Assembly (NCBI GenBank): GCA_029215795.1
Contig: JARDYH010000003.1
Location: 95,946,609-96,010,608, forward strand
DNA from: Anniella stebbinsi
Lineage: Eukaryota; Chordata; Lepidosauria; Squamata; Anniellidae
DNA: 64,000 nucleotides
Reading direction: 5' to 3'
Positions 1 to 10,904 of the stretch are shown here, one piece after another; position 1 is the first letter of the stretch, and each line of letters starts with the position of its first letter. Position numbers and translations under genes: made by a program. Below the pieces are notes generated by a model that was given only the letters and a program-made list of their open reading frames with translations, did no database searches and had not been told where the DNA came from.

Positions 1-507
1 TTACCACTTTCCTAAGTTTTCGACTAACACAGATACTAAAACAGAAAGCAAGGCTGTCCTATTACAATGAATAAAACTATGATGATGCCTCTGGGCACTT
101 TTAGATTGAACTCTTCAATTAATTCTCTCTACCATCAATGACTGTGGGACATTTCAGGCTGTACTCTGGAAAAGCTAAAATACATCATCAGGAGCACGAG
201 AGGCATGGATGTAACAGATCTATCTATATTTGGGAGTGACCTTCTTTGTGCCTATGAGAGACTGCCCACAGGGATTTCCCTTCCACCCCAGGGTCCTGAG
301 CATTTCTGTCATTGTTTTCAGGGAGAATTTTTCAGAATCTATAGAGTCCCCCCCCTTCTCTCACACATACACAGCACGTACTGGGTGTTTGTTGGGAATA
401 GGAAGTTCATCTGTGCCTCCTCCCATATTCTCTCCAATTCCCCATCTTGTCCACTGCCCATTCTTCAATGGGGCATTGGGATTTGTTTTATGTCATTGGT
501 TTTTAGG
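1..507. other. Anonymous stretch, no gene seen
   Basis: Two overlapping short open frames run through about 205-565, but they show no recognisable domain, no good start context and low-complexity C-rich text. I see no repeat ends here. Nothing can be supported. Confidence 0.5.
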
Positions 508-597
508 GAACAATCCTATGCATGTTTACACAGAAAAAATGGCTAGGGAGTGCTGGGAGTTGTAGGCTTTTTCTGGCTAAACCTACATAGGATTATG
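508..597. repeat. Short palindromic repeat, family E (CAATCCTATGCA ends)
   Basis: The left end reads caatcctatgcatgttta and the right end reads cctacataggattatgcc, so the two ends are inverted copies. The interior 'tgctgggagttgtaggctttttctgg' resembles text at 12985-13025. Family E is the name used here for a common fold-back repeat of squamate genomes whose interior usually carries a 'gggagtaag...cttactt' inverted pair. It is probably a non-autonomous DNA transposon. Confidence 0.5.
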
Positions 598-1949
598 CCC
601 TTAAAGGACGAAAGCATGGCTACATGCTGATATGTCTGCTCATGAAGTCCTTTACAAAGGAAAAAAAAACAGCAGTGTTTCCAACTCCTCGTCCAGTCCA
701 TTTAAAATCTCTCTCAATATCTATACTGCTCGGGGAAATGCCAGCCATCATTTTGAACTTAATTTTATTAATCATCTGATCAAAACACTGTCGACAGAAG
801 GACGAATTATGCAATTTAGTTAGTTTTGGTTAAGAACTAATAGATCAAATTCCTTGCAAAAGAGCGGCCCTGTACTTCATATGTTCTTCATCTAACATAA
901 AAAATTGTTAAAGAAATCCTTCTTACGGTCTCCCAAGATCCCTTGCTAGCAATCATCTATTTTGTGACTTTTCATTTCCAATTTTATGCTTGCAGTTTTG
1001 AAATTCCCTTACTCCCTCACACCTTCTTGAAGACACATTCCTTCTTTCCATCTTTTTTTTTAGTTTCTATGATGTAAAAAAAAAAGCTATTTGTGTGGCC
1101 ACTTCAGTCCTTAAGAATTTCCCCATCTTCCCATTGCACAGAAATAGCGCATAAGTGTGCCACTGATATCCTACATCTAGGAACTTCAACAGACTTCACA
1201 TTTTTTTTCTCTCCAACCTCACTATTGCAACTCTTAGCAGAAATAACAGAGACAAGGATGTGTAAAAAAATCTAATTTATTTCTTACAATTCTATTATCC
1301 ATTCAGGCCTCATTTTCATTGTCCTTCCATTTCTCAGAATAAAAATCTCTCCGTTTTTACATTTTTCAATTAATTTCATCTCATCCTTAACTGCCTGACC
1401 ATCACCTAGTTCCCCCACCCTCGTCAGTATCAAAGAAGCCTTTCAACTAGAGCTGGCCAGTAGTTAAAGAATTTAACGGGTATCTGCCTTATAACTAACT
1501 CAAAACTGGGTAGAGCAATCCTACCACTAACAGTAGGAAGATCTGAGGGCATAGGAAACGGCCGAGCTCATGCTGACAAGGTGGAAGAGAGAGAGGAACA
1601 GTGGTACTGCCAATTTGGTTTCAATGGGAAGAAATTAATCTGCATGATCTTCAAGGCTGATGTAGATATGCTGCTAGCTCAGGGGGCAGGGGGCATTGCC
1701 ACTGGCACCAGATCTACTGTGTCTCCTGGCACCCACCCACCCCAGAATGCCTCCTTTTGCCCATCCCCACCATTGGAATTCCATGTTTAGAGAAGCACCA
1801 CCCATGGAGGTTTCCACAGAAGCTGGGAGTGAGGTTCCAACGGTGGATCTCCCCTCCCTTCCCCCCCCCCAAGATGGGCCTCTCTCCATCCTCAGTGGAG
1901 GAGATCCAATAGGGCCCTGAGCAGGTGTCCAAGGGACCACAGGATTGCA
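598..1949. other. Anonymous AT-rich stretch, no gene seen
   Basis: There are only short open frames without recognisable domains, plus A and T runs around 1060-1085. No repeat ends, RNA gene or splice-bounded open frame stands out. Confidence 0.5.
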
Positions 1950-2070
1950 GTCAAGGGCTGCAATCCTGTACCCATTTACTTGGGAGTAAGCCCCATGGAA
2001 CATAATGGGATATACTTCTGAGCAGACGTGCACATGTTTGCTCTGTAATTGACTCACACTGCAAACCTAA
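1950..2070. repeat. Family E palindromic repeat copy
   Basis: The text 'gctgcaatcctgtaccc..cttgggagtaagccccatgg' is followed by 'catgggatatacttctgagcagacgtg'-like inverted text. This is the family E layout: a CAATCCT end, then an inverted GGGAGTAAG/ACTTCTGAG pair. Confidence 0.5.
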
Positions 2071-2249
2071 ACACACAGCCGGTAGAGATTGTACTGGTAG
2101 TCGAAATAAAAATGCATATTACCCACAATTCCACATTAGTGCCTCTATTGGGGGGCAGATATTCAAGGAGGTCTAATGTAAGATATAATGCAGTGAGTAA
2201 AGGCTATCATTTCCTAGTGAAAATGACAGTTGCGGCCAGAACCATAAAT

Positions 2250-2420
2250 GTCCTTAATAATAATAATAATATGTATTTGTAACCCGCCTCTCCCTCCGGA
2301 TCGAGGCGGGGAACAACAACAATATAAACATAAAAATCACAACAGTTAAAAATTTTAAAAGCAAGAGAACAATACAACATTAAAAACATCTTAAAATTCA
2401 TCTGCATAGGCCTGTCGGAA
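2250..2420 (-). mobile_element. L2 LINE 3'-end fragment
   Basis: A (TAA)n run at about 2254-2270 is followed by 'aacccgcctctccctccgg' and 'tcgaggcgggg'. This is the reverse complement of the 3' end of the L2 copy at 10935-12410 (cctcaatccggagggagag then gcggg). It is therefore a 5'-truncated L2 tail in minus orientation. A similar tail lies at 15197. Confidence 0.65.
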
Positions 2421-2792
2421 GATGTCAGCCCTTAAATGTCAGCCCTGCCTATTTAAATTTGTCTTCACCACTTATGAATCCACTAGAATTGCAGTTGATT
2501 CGTCTAACCGATTAAAAGTGGCAGCTCTTCTTCAAACATGTCACAACTTTGCAGGAACTTTAAATGGTGGTTTGTTAGTTTGTTTTAAATAGTATTCTAT
2601 ATAGACTCTTCCACGAACAAGGGGTGGCAAGCCAAAAGCTAAATACCCAGATGATTTTGGTGGTGTATATAAACAGAGTTCATTTGAATTACAATATTAT
2701 CTGAAGATACCTGAAATATAATGGCAAGGATTCCTCAATCCTGTTGCTGCCAAACAGGTGATCACCGTTGCCAACTCGGGATCAGGCTACAG

Positions 2793-3094
2793 TAGGGTGA
2801 CCAGATAAAATCCAAGTCAGGGCTCATGTAACTTTAACAGTTGTAGAGAAAAGGGAATTTCAGCCAGGGTCATTTGAAATTGCCTCTTTATCACAACAGT
2901 TAAAGGTGCAGGCACTATACTAGAGTGACCAGATACAAAAAAAAAGGCAGGGCCCTTGCAACTTTAACTGTTGTGATGAAGAGGGAATTTCACCAGGAAC
3001 TAATTGCATACAAATGACACTGGCTGAAATTCCCTTTTCTCTACAACTGTTAAAGTTACATGAGCCCTGACCTGGATTTTATCTGGTCAGCCTA
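2793..3094. mobile_element. hAT fold-back MITE, family A, copy 1
   Basis: This 302-bp element is almost one long inverted repeat. It starts tagggtgaccagat and ends atctggtcagccta. It is flanked by a perfect 8-bp duplication, GGCTACAG, at 2785-2792 and 3095-3102. The arms carry the paired blocks 'aactttaacagttgtagaga' and its complement. Both the TAGG..CCTA ends and the 8-bp duplication are hAT traits. It has no coding capacity. Confidence 0.85.
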
Positions 3095-3200
3095 GGCTAC
3101 AGTGTAGCCGAGTCATATAATTATCCTGGACTGAACCACTTCAGGATGAAGGTAAATGTTTGACTGTTTTCCTGACAAGGGGCAAGTTGACCTAAAGGGA

Positions 3201-3360
3201 AGGGTTGTAGCTCAATGGTGGAGCACATGCTTTGAATATAGAAGGTGCCAGGTTCAATCCCAGGCATCTCCACATAGCAGGGGCTCAAAGGAATCCTGCC
3301 TGTATTCCCGTCAGTGTTGGCATTGATCTGACACAATATAAGGCAAATTCCTGTATCCCT
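3201..3360 (+). mobile_element. tRNA-derived SINE
   Basis: An RNA polymerase III A box (tagctcaatgg) at about 3209 and a B box (ggttcaatccc) at about 3251 lie about 40 bp apart, as in a tRNA gene. The 3' part 'gatctgacacaatataaggca' is the same tail seen in the SINE at 7686. The A box is partly decayed, so this is an old copy and not a working tRNA gene. Confidence 0.7.
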
Positions 3361-4371
3361 ATGACCTTCTGCACAGAGAAGATAAGCATGGCAAGAAGGA
3401 AGTCCATTTATCTTCCCCCTTGACATGGTATTTTTCTACATTCGAGGCTCCTGGATTTGGCAGCTCAGCTCAAGTCACACACAGTGGGCCCATATAGCCT
3501 GGAAAGTGCAGGGTGACTAAATCAACAATTCTCTCTTGCTGACTTTGATCTGGTTGGGTGCTCCTTGCAAAATAATACTGGTGCTGCTCTGAATGGAGTG
3601 ATGACCCCAGTATTACTCTTGGGCCCACAGAAAGTGCCTGACCTCAGTCACCACCCACTGGAGCTAGCCCTGACAATGAGGGGGGTATTTTTAAGAATGA
3701 GGAGTGTTCAAAAATGTGATGCTCTCACCTGCAACCTAGAGTGCCACAGTTTACTACTTCAACACATCATTTTGTTGAATGTATACAATGGCCTTCTGAC
3801 AGTTCTAATCATCTGCTTAGCAGTCAATATGGGAGTGGCCACATAGATTCAGGAGTGCAGCTTACCCTTGTGCAAGAAACACCCTTGTGTATAAGATGTA
3901 TGGTATTCCACCCCTCACACAGCAGGTAATGGCATCTGCCAGTGGTGATCCAAGTCAGCAATCCAGGTGCAGGAATGATTTCTGCCCAGGGTTGCCCTTT
4001 GCAGTAAGCATAGTTGACTGTGGTGACGCAACATATGAGCCCCCACACTAGTTCTGTAAACCAAAGAATGCTTTGCATATGAAAGGAGCACTACCCATGT
4101 GTACACAGAGCATTTCACCTTATACCAGGGAACAAGAATCCCCTGCGGCAGAGGAGTTTTGGAACGCGCCCCTATGGAGAATAAGATCAGGCATAATTTA
4201 CACTTGCTCTTTGGAGTTAACAGAACATCACTAGATTCATGTTCAATTTATGGAGGAGAGAATAAAGAATTTGGTGCAAGTCCCAGGCAACAGCTTGGTA
4301 TAACATTAAATCTGATTAGTATCAACAAAAGCATGTACCTAGGTGATGATCTATCTCACTGAACTTAACTG
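3361..4371. other. Anonymous stretch, no gene seen
   Basis: Several short open frames on both strands are mutually overlapping and lack domains. I see no repeat ends or RNA genes. Confidence 0.5.
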
Positions 4372-4822
4372 GGACTTACAATGCAATCCTTTACAGTTCA
4401 ACTCAGAAGTACGCCGCGGTGTGTTCCATGAGACTTAGGTCCTCTCTACAAGAATTCGCCTGGTTGTCCGATTATGCGCATCTTCTCACAATCGCTTTTA
4501 CAGTAAATCACTGTACGCGGGAGGCGGTTAAGCGCATAACTGCTGGCCTTACCGGTTGTATGAAACATGCTTTAGAAGTGTTTAATGCGGAGAATCGCTT
4601 GTTTACATGGGCATAAGGAGCTTTAACGGCCACGGTAAATTAAAACTTGCTATTTGACGCGCATTCGATAATGCGCATAATCGGAGAGAAAAAGCGCCTC
4701 GACCCCCGATTTGCGCTCCGCTCTTGTAAAGGTAAAAAATTTAATGCACCTTGAAAGAGCTTTAAATCGCTCTTGTAGAGGCACCCTTACTCCCAGTTAA
4801 GTGTGTCTAGGATTGCAGCCTT
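4372..4822. repeat. Family E repeat split by a family F insertion
   Basis: The left half (acttacaatgcaatccttt to about 4438) and right half (cttactcccagttaagtgtg then taggattgcagcc, to 4822) together make one family E copy. The F element at 4441-4781 sits between them. The nesting shows that F is younger than this E copy. Confidence 0.5.
4441..4781. mobile_element. TIR element, family F (CCTCTACAAG ends)
   Basis: It begins cctctctacaag and ends cttgtagagg. The interior is rich in CpG motifs such as attatgcgcat and aatgcgcat. The right half (about 4640-4781) matches, inverted, the element at 54548-54803 over 'aaagctctttcaaggtgcat' and following. I could not settle a target duplication. Confidence 0.55.
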
Positions 4823-4963
4823 CAAAGTGATTAATCCTGTGATTTGCAACCACAAACTTTCTGAATGTTTCTTTAAACAACTTTTCAAATTAAAAAAAGA
4901 AGAACGTCTTTACTAGTTTTTCTTCTGCATTGATAAGGATCAATAGTTGCCTACAAATGTACA

Positions 4964-5161
4964 GGCTGCAATCCTCAATACACTTACTAAGAAATAAGCC
5001 CCATTGGACACAGTGGGACTTACGTCGGAGTAAACAAGTATCAGATTGCAAATTAATGGATTTATAGTGCAATGTGATACATGACTTCTCAAACATAAGT
5101 GCTACTGGGATGGGGGGGGGGGGGGCTTACTCCCAGGTAAGTGGATATAGGATTGCAGCCT
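4964..5161. repeat. Two family E repeat pieces
   Basis: At 4964-5055 'caggctgcaatcctcaatac..acttactaagaaataagccccattgg' is followed by inverted text. At 5125-5161 'gcttactcccaggtaagtgg' is followed by 'ataggattgcagcc'. A run of G (about 5112-5126) lies between them. Confidence 0.5.
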
Positions 5162-5175
5162 TAAAGGGCTTCAGC

Positions 5176-5262
5176 AGGAGTGGCAACTCCCTCCAGATGT
5201 TTTGGCCAGCATAGCCAATGGTGAGAGATGATGAGAGTTGTGCCCCAAAACACATGGATGCC
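5176..5262. repeat. Family C palindromic repeat, degraded copy
   Basis: The text 'ggagtggcaactccctccagatgttttggccagcatagccaatgg' is followed by 'agagatgatgagagttgtgccccaaaacacat'. It matches the CCAGATGTTTTGG...CCAAAACATC fold-back layout seen in the copies at 7832, 32527 and 37861. Confidence 0.45.
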
Positions 5263-6225
5263 CGTAAGTATCAATCACTAAAAATGCATTTTCTTCAGGG
5301 CCCAAATAAAGTCAAGTGTCCTGATCCAGCAAAAGGGATCCACAAGCACATTCACTTCTGTATTGATGAGCTCTTTGACACTGCATTAAATCAGCTGGGT
5401 GCATCAAGGTTCTTGTACGTAAAACGTTTCAGATCAGTAAAGCTGGATCAAGTCACCACAATTTTTTTTTTAAAAAAAGACTAGCAAATCAAATGCATGT
5501 GAACACTCATCTAGGAATTCTCTCCCTTCCCCTTTTCACTAGACATGTGTTATTTAACAGTGGCCAATGGAATGAGTTTACCAGTTCAGTTTCTGTGCCC
5601 TACCCATCAGCCAGCGGAGATGTAAATATTTCTCAATAAGCTAGGAGGTACAGTGAAGTATTGCTCTCGACAAGGATTTCAATGCATATGTCAGAATGCC
5701 TAAACAAAAAGTTTCACCACTCAAGTGAGGGAAAAGGTGGTTCTTCAGATGATATTTCAGTTGTTGTGTACCATTCCAGAAGGCACATTCCTTACTGGGT
5801 AGTAAACAATTCCACTTCTGTATTTATATTGCTCCAACTCAGATGGGAACTTAAAAAACTGGAGGGGGGGAATATAGTGAAACTGCTGCTGTAAATTATT
5901 TCTTTTAGCATGTATTCAGTTGGTAAATAAACATTTCTTCAAAATATTTGAAGTTGGCTGTCTTGACTGTTTACATGGAAATGTTCCCTGTAAACTTAAT
6001 GGAAGTGTGGAGTGCATTACTACCAATATAATTCTGTCACTTTTCTTTTAACTCTCCATACACTAAGCCAAAAGTGTTTGCTTTTAGCTTCTATATTGAT
6101 TATATTTAGAATGGAGGCCTAGCATCACTAAAGCGAAAATGGAGAACTCCCATATTCTAATCCTGATTTTATCTTCCTATGTGGTCCTGGGGAAGTAACG
6201 TATTATGATAATGCTTATTATATTT

Positions 6226-6258
<33 letters not shown>

Positions 6259-7685
6259 CAGATGTTATTTATTATAAGTGCATATGTGGCCCATGACTTC
6301 ATTGAACTATGTTAAATATCTAGTCAGTAACAAAAAAAACCCTACAGTCTTATTTACATACCCATTTGTTTGGGGTTGCTTTATCAGTAGCTGTTATGCA
6401 AATGTTATGCTGCTCTTGTGAATGTTTCAACACATAACTAAGGATGGAAGACATTTTTAAGTTCAACTAAAATTTTTGAAACTCACTTTGAAATTCATTT
6501 CAGCTCACTTCCATTTTCATTTTCGACTGTTTTTCAGTTTGTTCGAACAGGACAAGTGAGTGTTTTGAACAAGTCTGCATTTATGCGTAAATTTTACAAA
6601 ATGCATATGCTTTTCGAACATAATAGTAAGTTCAGAAATTTGGAAATATTTTTGGAGACTAAATACTGGAGGAGAAGGGTATAACTACTAGTCCTGGTAG
6701 TTATGTGCTACCTCCAGTGTCAGAGGCAGTAAGCCTATACAGTTATACATCAGTGGTGGGGAACATAGGTGGGAGAGTGCAGTTGCACCCATGTCCTGCT
6801 TATGGGTTCCTGGTAAACAGCTGGTTGGCCACTGTGTGAACAAAGTCCTGTGAACTGCACATTTCTAAGTGATTTGCAAACAGAAATGAAATGCTCATAC
6901 ATCCCTACACATACCAAGATTGCGGTTCAGAACTAGGATGTTCTGAGAGCTGCTTCACACTTGTATGTGGCAATCACGTTTGCTGTTGCTAAATGTTCTT
7001 ACACTGGAGTTTGCTTCAGTAGACATGCCAAGTGTGGGGGACAGGCACAAGTTCACAAATGCTGGTTGCCTGCAGTTCCCTGATGCATGGCCACTACATG
7101 TTTAGGACCATGTCTTCCCTTTGCACTTTACATGATTACCACAGGTAGCAATGATGTAACACTGGAGAATGCCATGTAAAGTATGAAGCATCTCCTAAGA
7201 GTAATGAAAGAAGTCATGATGTGACCCACTATGTGTTCAAATGATTGGCCCTGATGAGGGCCAATTGGGTAATCCTTTTCCAATTCCTTTGTTGATCACT
7301 CTGCTGATAAGACTGGCATTAGAATGATCCCATCCAGCCAACTTGCTCCATTTTGGCTTAGTGAACACTTGTAGGAGCTCAGTAATTGCTTTTCTTGAAC
7401 TGTATTCCATGCCAAACTATATTAATTTCCAACCAAGTCCCAGAAATTCTGGTTCCACGTAAGTGTGCCAAGACTCACAAACTTCTCAAAGGCTAAGTGT
7501 AGCCCATTAGGAGGTCAGCTACAGAAAAAGTTTAGCGCACATTGATCATTCCTCACAAAGCACTGCGGTGTGGCATGTCTTAAAATCTTAGCTCAGTCCA
7601 TATTATACTACAGGAGACAGCTCCGTTTCTTTATGGCATGCAGATACTTTGCTCACATTGAGCCAGTCTTGGGGCTGAGTACTAA
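5263..7685. other. Anonymous AT-rich stretch, no gene seen
   Basis: It contains a (TAA)n microsatellite at about 6225-6257. About 6480-6660 is a run of AT-rich text with repeated 'ttttcagtttgttcgaac' style motifs that may be an old transposon, but I could not place its ends. No credible open frame is present. Confidence 0.5.
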
Positions 7686-7970
7686 GAGATGTAGCTCAGT
7701 GGTAGAGCACATGCTTTGCATGGAAAAAGGTTTCAGGTTAGGTTGGGAAAGCCACCTAACTAAAATCCTGGAGAGCAGTCAGTGTACCCAGTATGAAGCA
7801 AGATGGACCTACGGTCTGACTTGGTATAAGGCAGCCTTCCCCAACCTGTGCCTTCCAGATGTCTTGGATACAATTCTCATCATCTCCAGCCAGTGATGGA
7901 ATTGATAATTTGATGCATCTGGAGGACACCAGGTTGGGGAAGGCTGGTATAAGATATCTTCCTTCGTTCC
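7686..7970 (+). mobile_element. tRNA-derived SINE, interrupted
   Basis: The A box (tagctcagtggtagagcac) at about 7691 is followed by a decayed B-box region. The typical tail 'agatggacctacggtctgac' and 'ttggtataag' runs up to 7831. The tail is interrupted by the family C element at 7832-7946 and resumes as gtataaga. Confidence 0.65.
7832..7946. mobile_element. Family C fold-back MITE with 8-bp duplication
   Basis: The arms cagccttccccaacctg and caggttggggaaggctg are exact reverse complements. Inner arms 'ccttccagatg' and 'catctggagg' pair as well. It is flanked by gtataagg (7824-7831) and gtataaga (7947-7954), a 7/8 match consistent with an 8-bp hAT-type duplication. It inserted into the SINE tail. 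Confidence 0.7.
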
Positions 7971-9085
7971 TTTCCAGGTGTGTTGCTACTGTCCACTGGC
8001 TGCTTTGAGACTTGAGTGTCCAGTACAGCAATCACTGTTTCTGAAAGTGTTGGTCTTTATGTTGAGGGCATTGTTGTTCTAGAATCTGAGCTGAAACCAC
8101 CAGGAGTTCACAGGAACACTCAGATTGTGAAGTCTCAAATAAAGCTGAAGGGCTGGTGAAAACAAATCTCCCCTTCATTTGCCTGGGCCTGAATGGTCTC
8201 TTGATGAAGCCACTCTTAAAGAGGCTTACCAACATTTGGAGCCTGACAAAGTGACCTGGTTCACATGACATGATAGCCCTTTCAGGATTCATTTACCTTT
8301 GAGGAGCTGTGAGGCATGCCAGCAACCATTATGAATATGCAACCTCTGACAGGAGGTTGTCAAGTCATGAGAACCCAGTCGGCTGGCTTATCTGAGGGTT
8401 AAACATCCCTCGTGTGCCCCCAACCATGACCTATTGTAAGGTTATGCAATGTTTTTTAACCCTCAAATATCCCCACCAGCCAGGTTCACGTGACACAATC
8501 CCCAAGTATCCCTGGTTGGGGGTTGTAGTATATTCATAATGGCTGCCAACATAGACCATAGCTCCTCAAGGCTAAATGAACCCTCAATGAACTGTTGTGT
8601 TGTGTGCACTATGGCCCTGCTGGCCAAGAGCCTGCTCCTGGCCAGCTGTACCGCAGTATCAGGACTGGCCCGAGACATTTGGCTGATTGTGATAGAACAA
8701 CAAATGTTGTCCCTATACTAACACCCCACATAAAATCAAGGCTGTCCAAGATATTTTGGCACCTGATGCATAAAATCCCAGAAAATCCTCTTCTTGGGAT
8801 TAAACATACATTAAATAACTAAATACATTAAATAACTAACAGTTTGCCACTCTTTCATGATACCCCAAGCCTCCAACTAATGGTAGGTCCATTTCAGCAT
8901 AATATAAAGCTTTCTGGACTTCCAGAACAAAGCATGATGGGACATGGCAGAAAAATAAAACACAAATGTCAGCAGTGACATGAATTCTGAGAGAGGAGGT
9001 GGTCTTTTTTCCACATGCTGAAAACTGGATGTATAGCTAATGGCAATCACAGAGCTCTCAGACTGAAGAATTACAAGTAAACTTT
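7971..9085. other. Anonymous stretch, no gene seen
   Basis: Short overlapping open frames lack domains. I see no RNA genes or repeat ends that I can define. Confidence 0.5.
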
Positions 9086-9306
9086 GGCTCAATTCGGATG
9101 ACACAATAAACAACTGGTGTGGGGGAAACAATCGTCAGTTGTTTTGACTATTGTGTCATCCGAATGCTGCCATAGTCAACTCAGCGCTGATCCTAATCCA
9201 CACCACAGTTGATTATTTATTACCATGTTGTGTGGGGAGTATCCCCTAGGGTTAGGGTTAGGGTTAGTCAACCCACCATTGACTATTGTGTCGTCCGAAT
9301 TGAGCC
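9086..9306. mobile_element. TIR element, family B (GGCTCAATTCGGATGACACA)
   Basis: The left end ggctcaattcggatgacaca and right end tgtgtcgtccgaattgagcc are inverted copies with one mismatch. The interior shares 'atgctgccatagtcaactcag' with the copy at 15138. No clear target duplication survives here. The copy at 10905 suggests an 8-bp, hAT-like duplication. The short TTAGGG run at 9247-9267 lies inside. Confidence 0.65.
9247..9267 (+). repeat. Short interstitial TTAGGG run
   Basis: The text tagggttagggttagggttag holds three TTAGGG steps inside the family B element. It is too short to imply a telomere or a fusion point. The sister copy at 15138 lacks it, so it probably arose by local expansion. 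Confidence 0.6.
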
Positions 9307-9320
9307 ATACTGTTCTAGAT

Positions 9321-9638
9321 CAGGAGTGTTGAACCTCAAATCCCAGGTGGGCCAAATCCTGCCCACCTAGGATCCAAATTTGGCCCATCCAGGGTTCCCC
9401 AAATGGTCACATCCCTTTTCCTGGCCCCACCAATCATTTGATGGTTTTCCAACTTTTGCGCAGTCATGAAATCCTCTCCTAAAGTTTTTTATTGGCAGAA
9501 ACAGGTTTCAAGTAAATTATGCTGGTATTTTGGCCCTGTTGTCTTTGCTTTTGGCTCCACCCACCACTGGAATCTGGGCTCTGAGAGCATCTCCAAAATT
9601 GAATTTGGGCCTTAGACTAAAAGAGGCTCAACATCTGT
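9321..9638. mobile_element. Old hAT-like element (CAGGAGTGTTGAACCTC end)
   Basis: The left end caggagtgttgaacctc and the right end gaggctcaacatctg form an imperfect inverted pair. The CAGGRGTGT start resembles Charlie-type hAT ends. The interior is non-coding. No duplication is evident, so the edges are approximate. Confidence 0.45.
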
Positions 9639-10904
9639 TGTAGGTGGTGTGAGCCCATTTAAACAAAAGATTGGTCAGGATAGCTGGGTGCTGAACAAGC
9701 CCAGAGAGCTTAGGATAAGATCCTGTAAAGATCCTTCCAGTATTGCATGGGGAAACATTCTCAAGAGATGAGGAAGGAGAAAGAGAAGTGTACAGCAACT
9801 GAAAAGTTCTAATCTCACACTTCAGCATTTATCTTTGTAATCTCATAATATATTCTGGTGGATGCTTCGGAACAAAATTCAAGAATGCTAGTATTTCCGA
9901 AAGTACACCTCCAGCTGGGACAAATGAGCATTGCTCCGAAATGACTTCCTGTTCCACAATTCTGTGGTGGCGCCTCTCAAAGAGTGAGATAGTTAGGCCT
10001 GCCATGGAAAACAATGCGAAGCAGTCAGGTTTTCATATGAACAAACACGTATAGGAGGCTGAACATCTAGAATTGCCAAGAAGGCTATTTTCCAGTCATA
10101 AAGGGGGGCTTGGTCAGAATGTTCAATCAATCTGGGGTTTATTTTGAGCGCCTTTCCTGAAATTCAGTTTTATAGGAACGTATGAATATAGTAATTGACT
10201 TACTTCATCAGCCCAAATGGCCATCTTGCCCAATGTTCACTGCGTATCTGAGGGCAGCCTCTACCAACTCTTATGGTAGACTGCAAAAGACGCACCTGTC
10301 TCATAACCATGATGAACCTTGAGGACGGTCTGTCCCAATTCCCATTTGTTCATACATATAAGTCAGGCCCACAGTGAGAAGCCAGGGAGATGGCAGTTTC
10401 CCGACATGTGTTGTCTAAGGTAAGTGCAAACACAGAAGTTCAACATGCTCATGCTAGCTGTTGCTATACATTGCACATGCTGTTAGCATTTTTTAAAAGC
10501 CGCTCAAAGGAGGCTCGCGTTCCGTACTACCGCATATTTATTCATCCCTATAACAATTCTTCAACCTGAGTGCTCAGCTTGGGTTAGCACAAACACTCTG
10601 AGTCCAGAATGCTTTTTAATTCCTGTAATGTTCGCAGAGAGGGCCCCTTCATTACCACAGCAAGAGCTGCTTTTATGTGATTTCATTCCACGCTACAGAG
10701 GAAGAGGAAGAAGCCAGTGAGGTGAACTATCATCATGGCTGGCTTGACTACTGTCATCATGGCTGCTTCACAAGCAGGGACTGGGCCCCACCTCCCCTCA
10801 CAGAGGATATTCCAACTAAATGCCCTGAGAGCAGGAGAAGTGGTAAACCATCGCTATCTCATCAAATGGGTTATTTTTTGCCTTTATTTTACAATTTGTC
10901 TATC
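9639..10904. other. Anonymous stretch, no gene seen
   Basis: No repeat ends, RNA genes or credible open frames were recognised. The short frames present overlap each other on both strands. Confidence 0.5.

Noticed and set aside
3201..3290. Functional tRNA gene
   Set aside because: Pol III boxes are present but the arms do not pair as a tRNA and a SINE tail follows.
5218..5484. 88-codon frame as a small gene
   Set aside because: It begins inside a degraded palindromic repeat and shows no domain or splice context.
9247..9267. Interstitial telomere marking a chromosome fusion
   Set aside because: Only three TTAGGG steps, sitting inside a transposable element.
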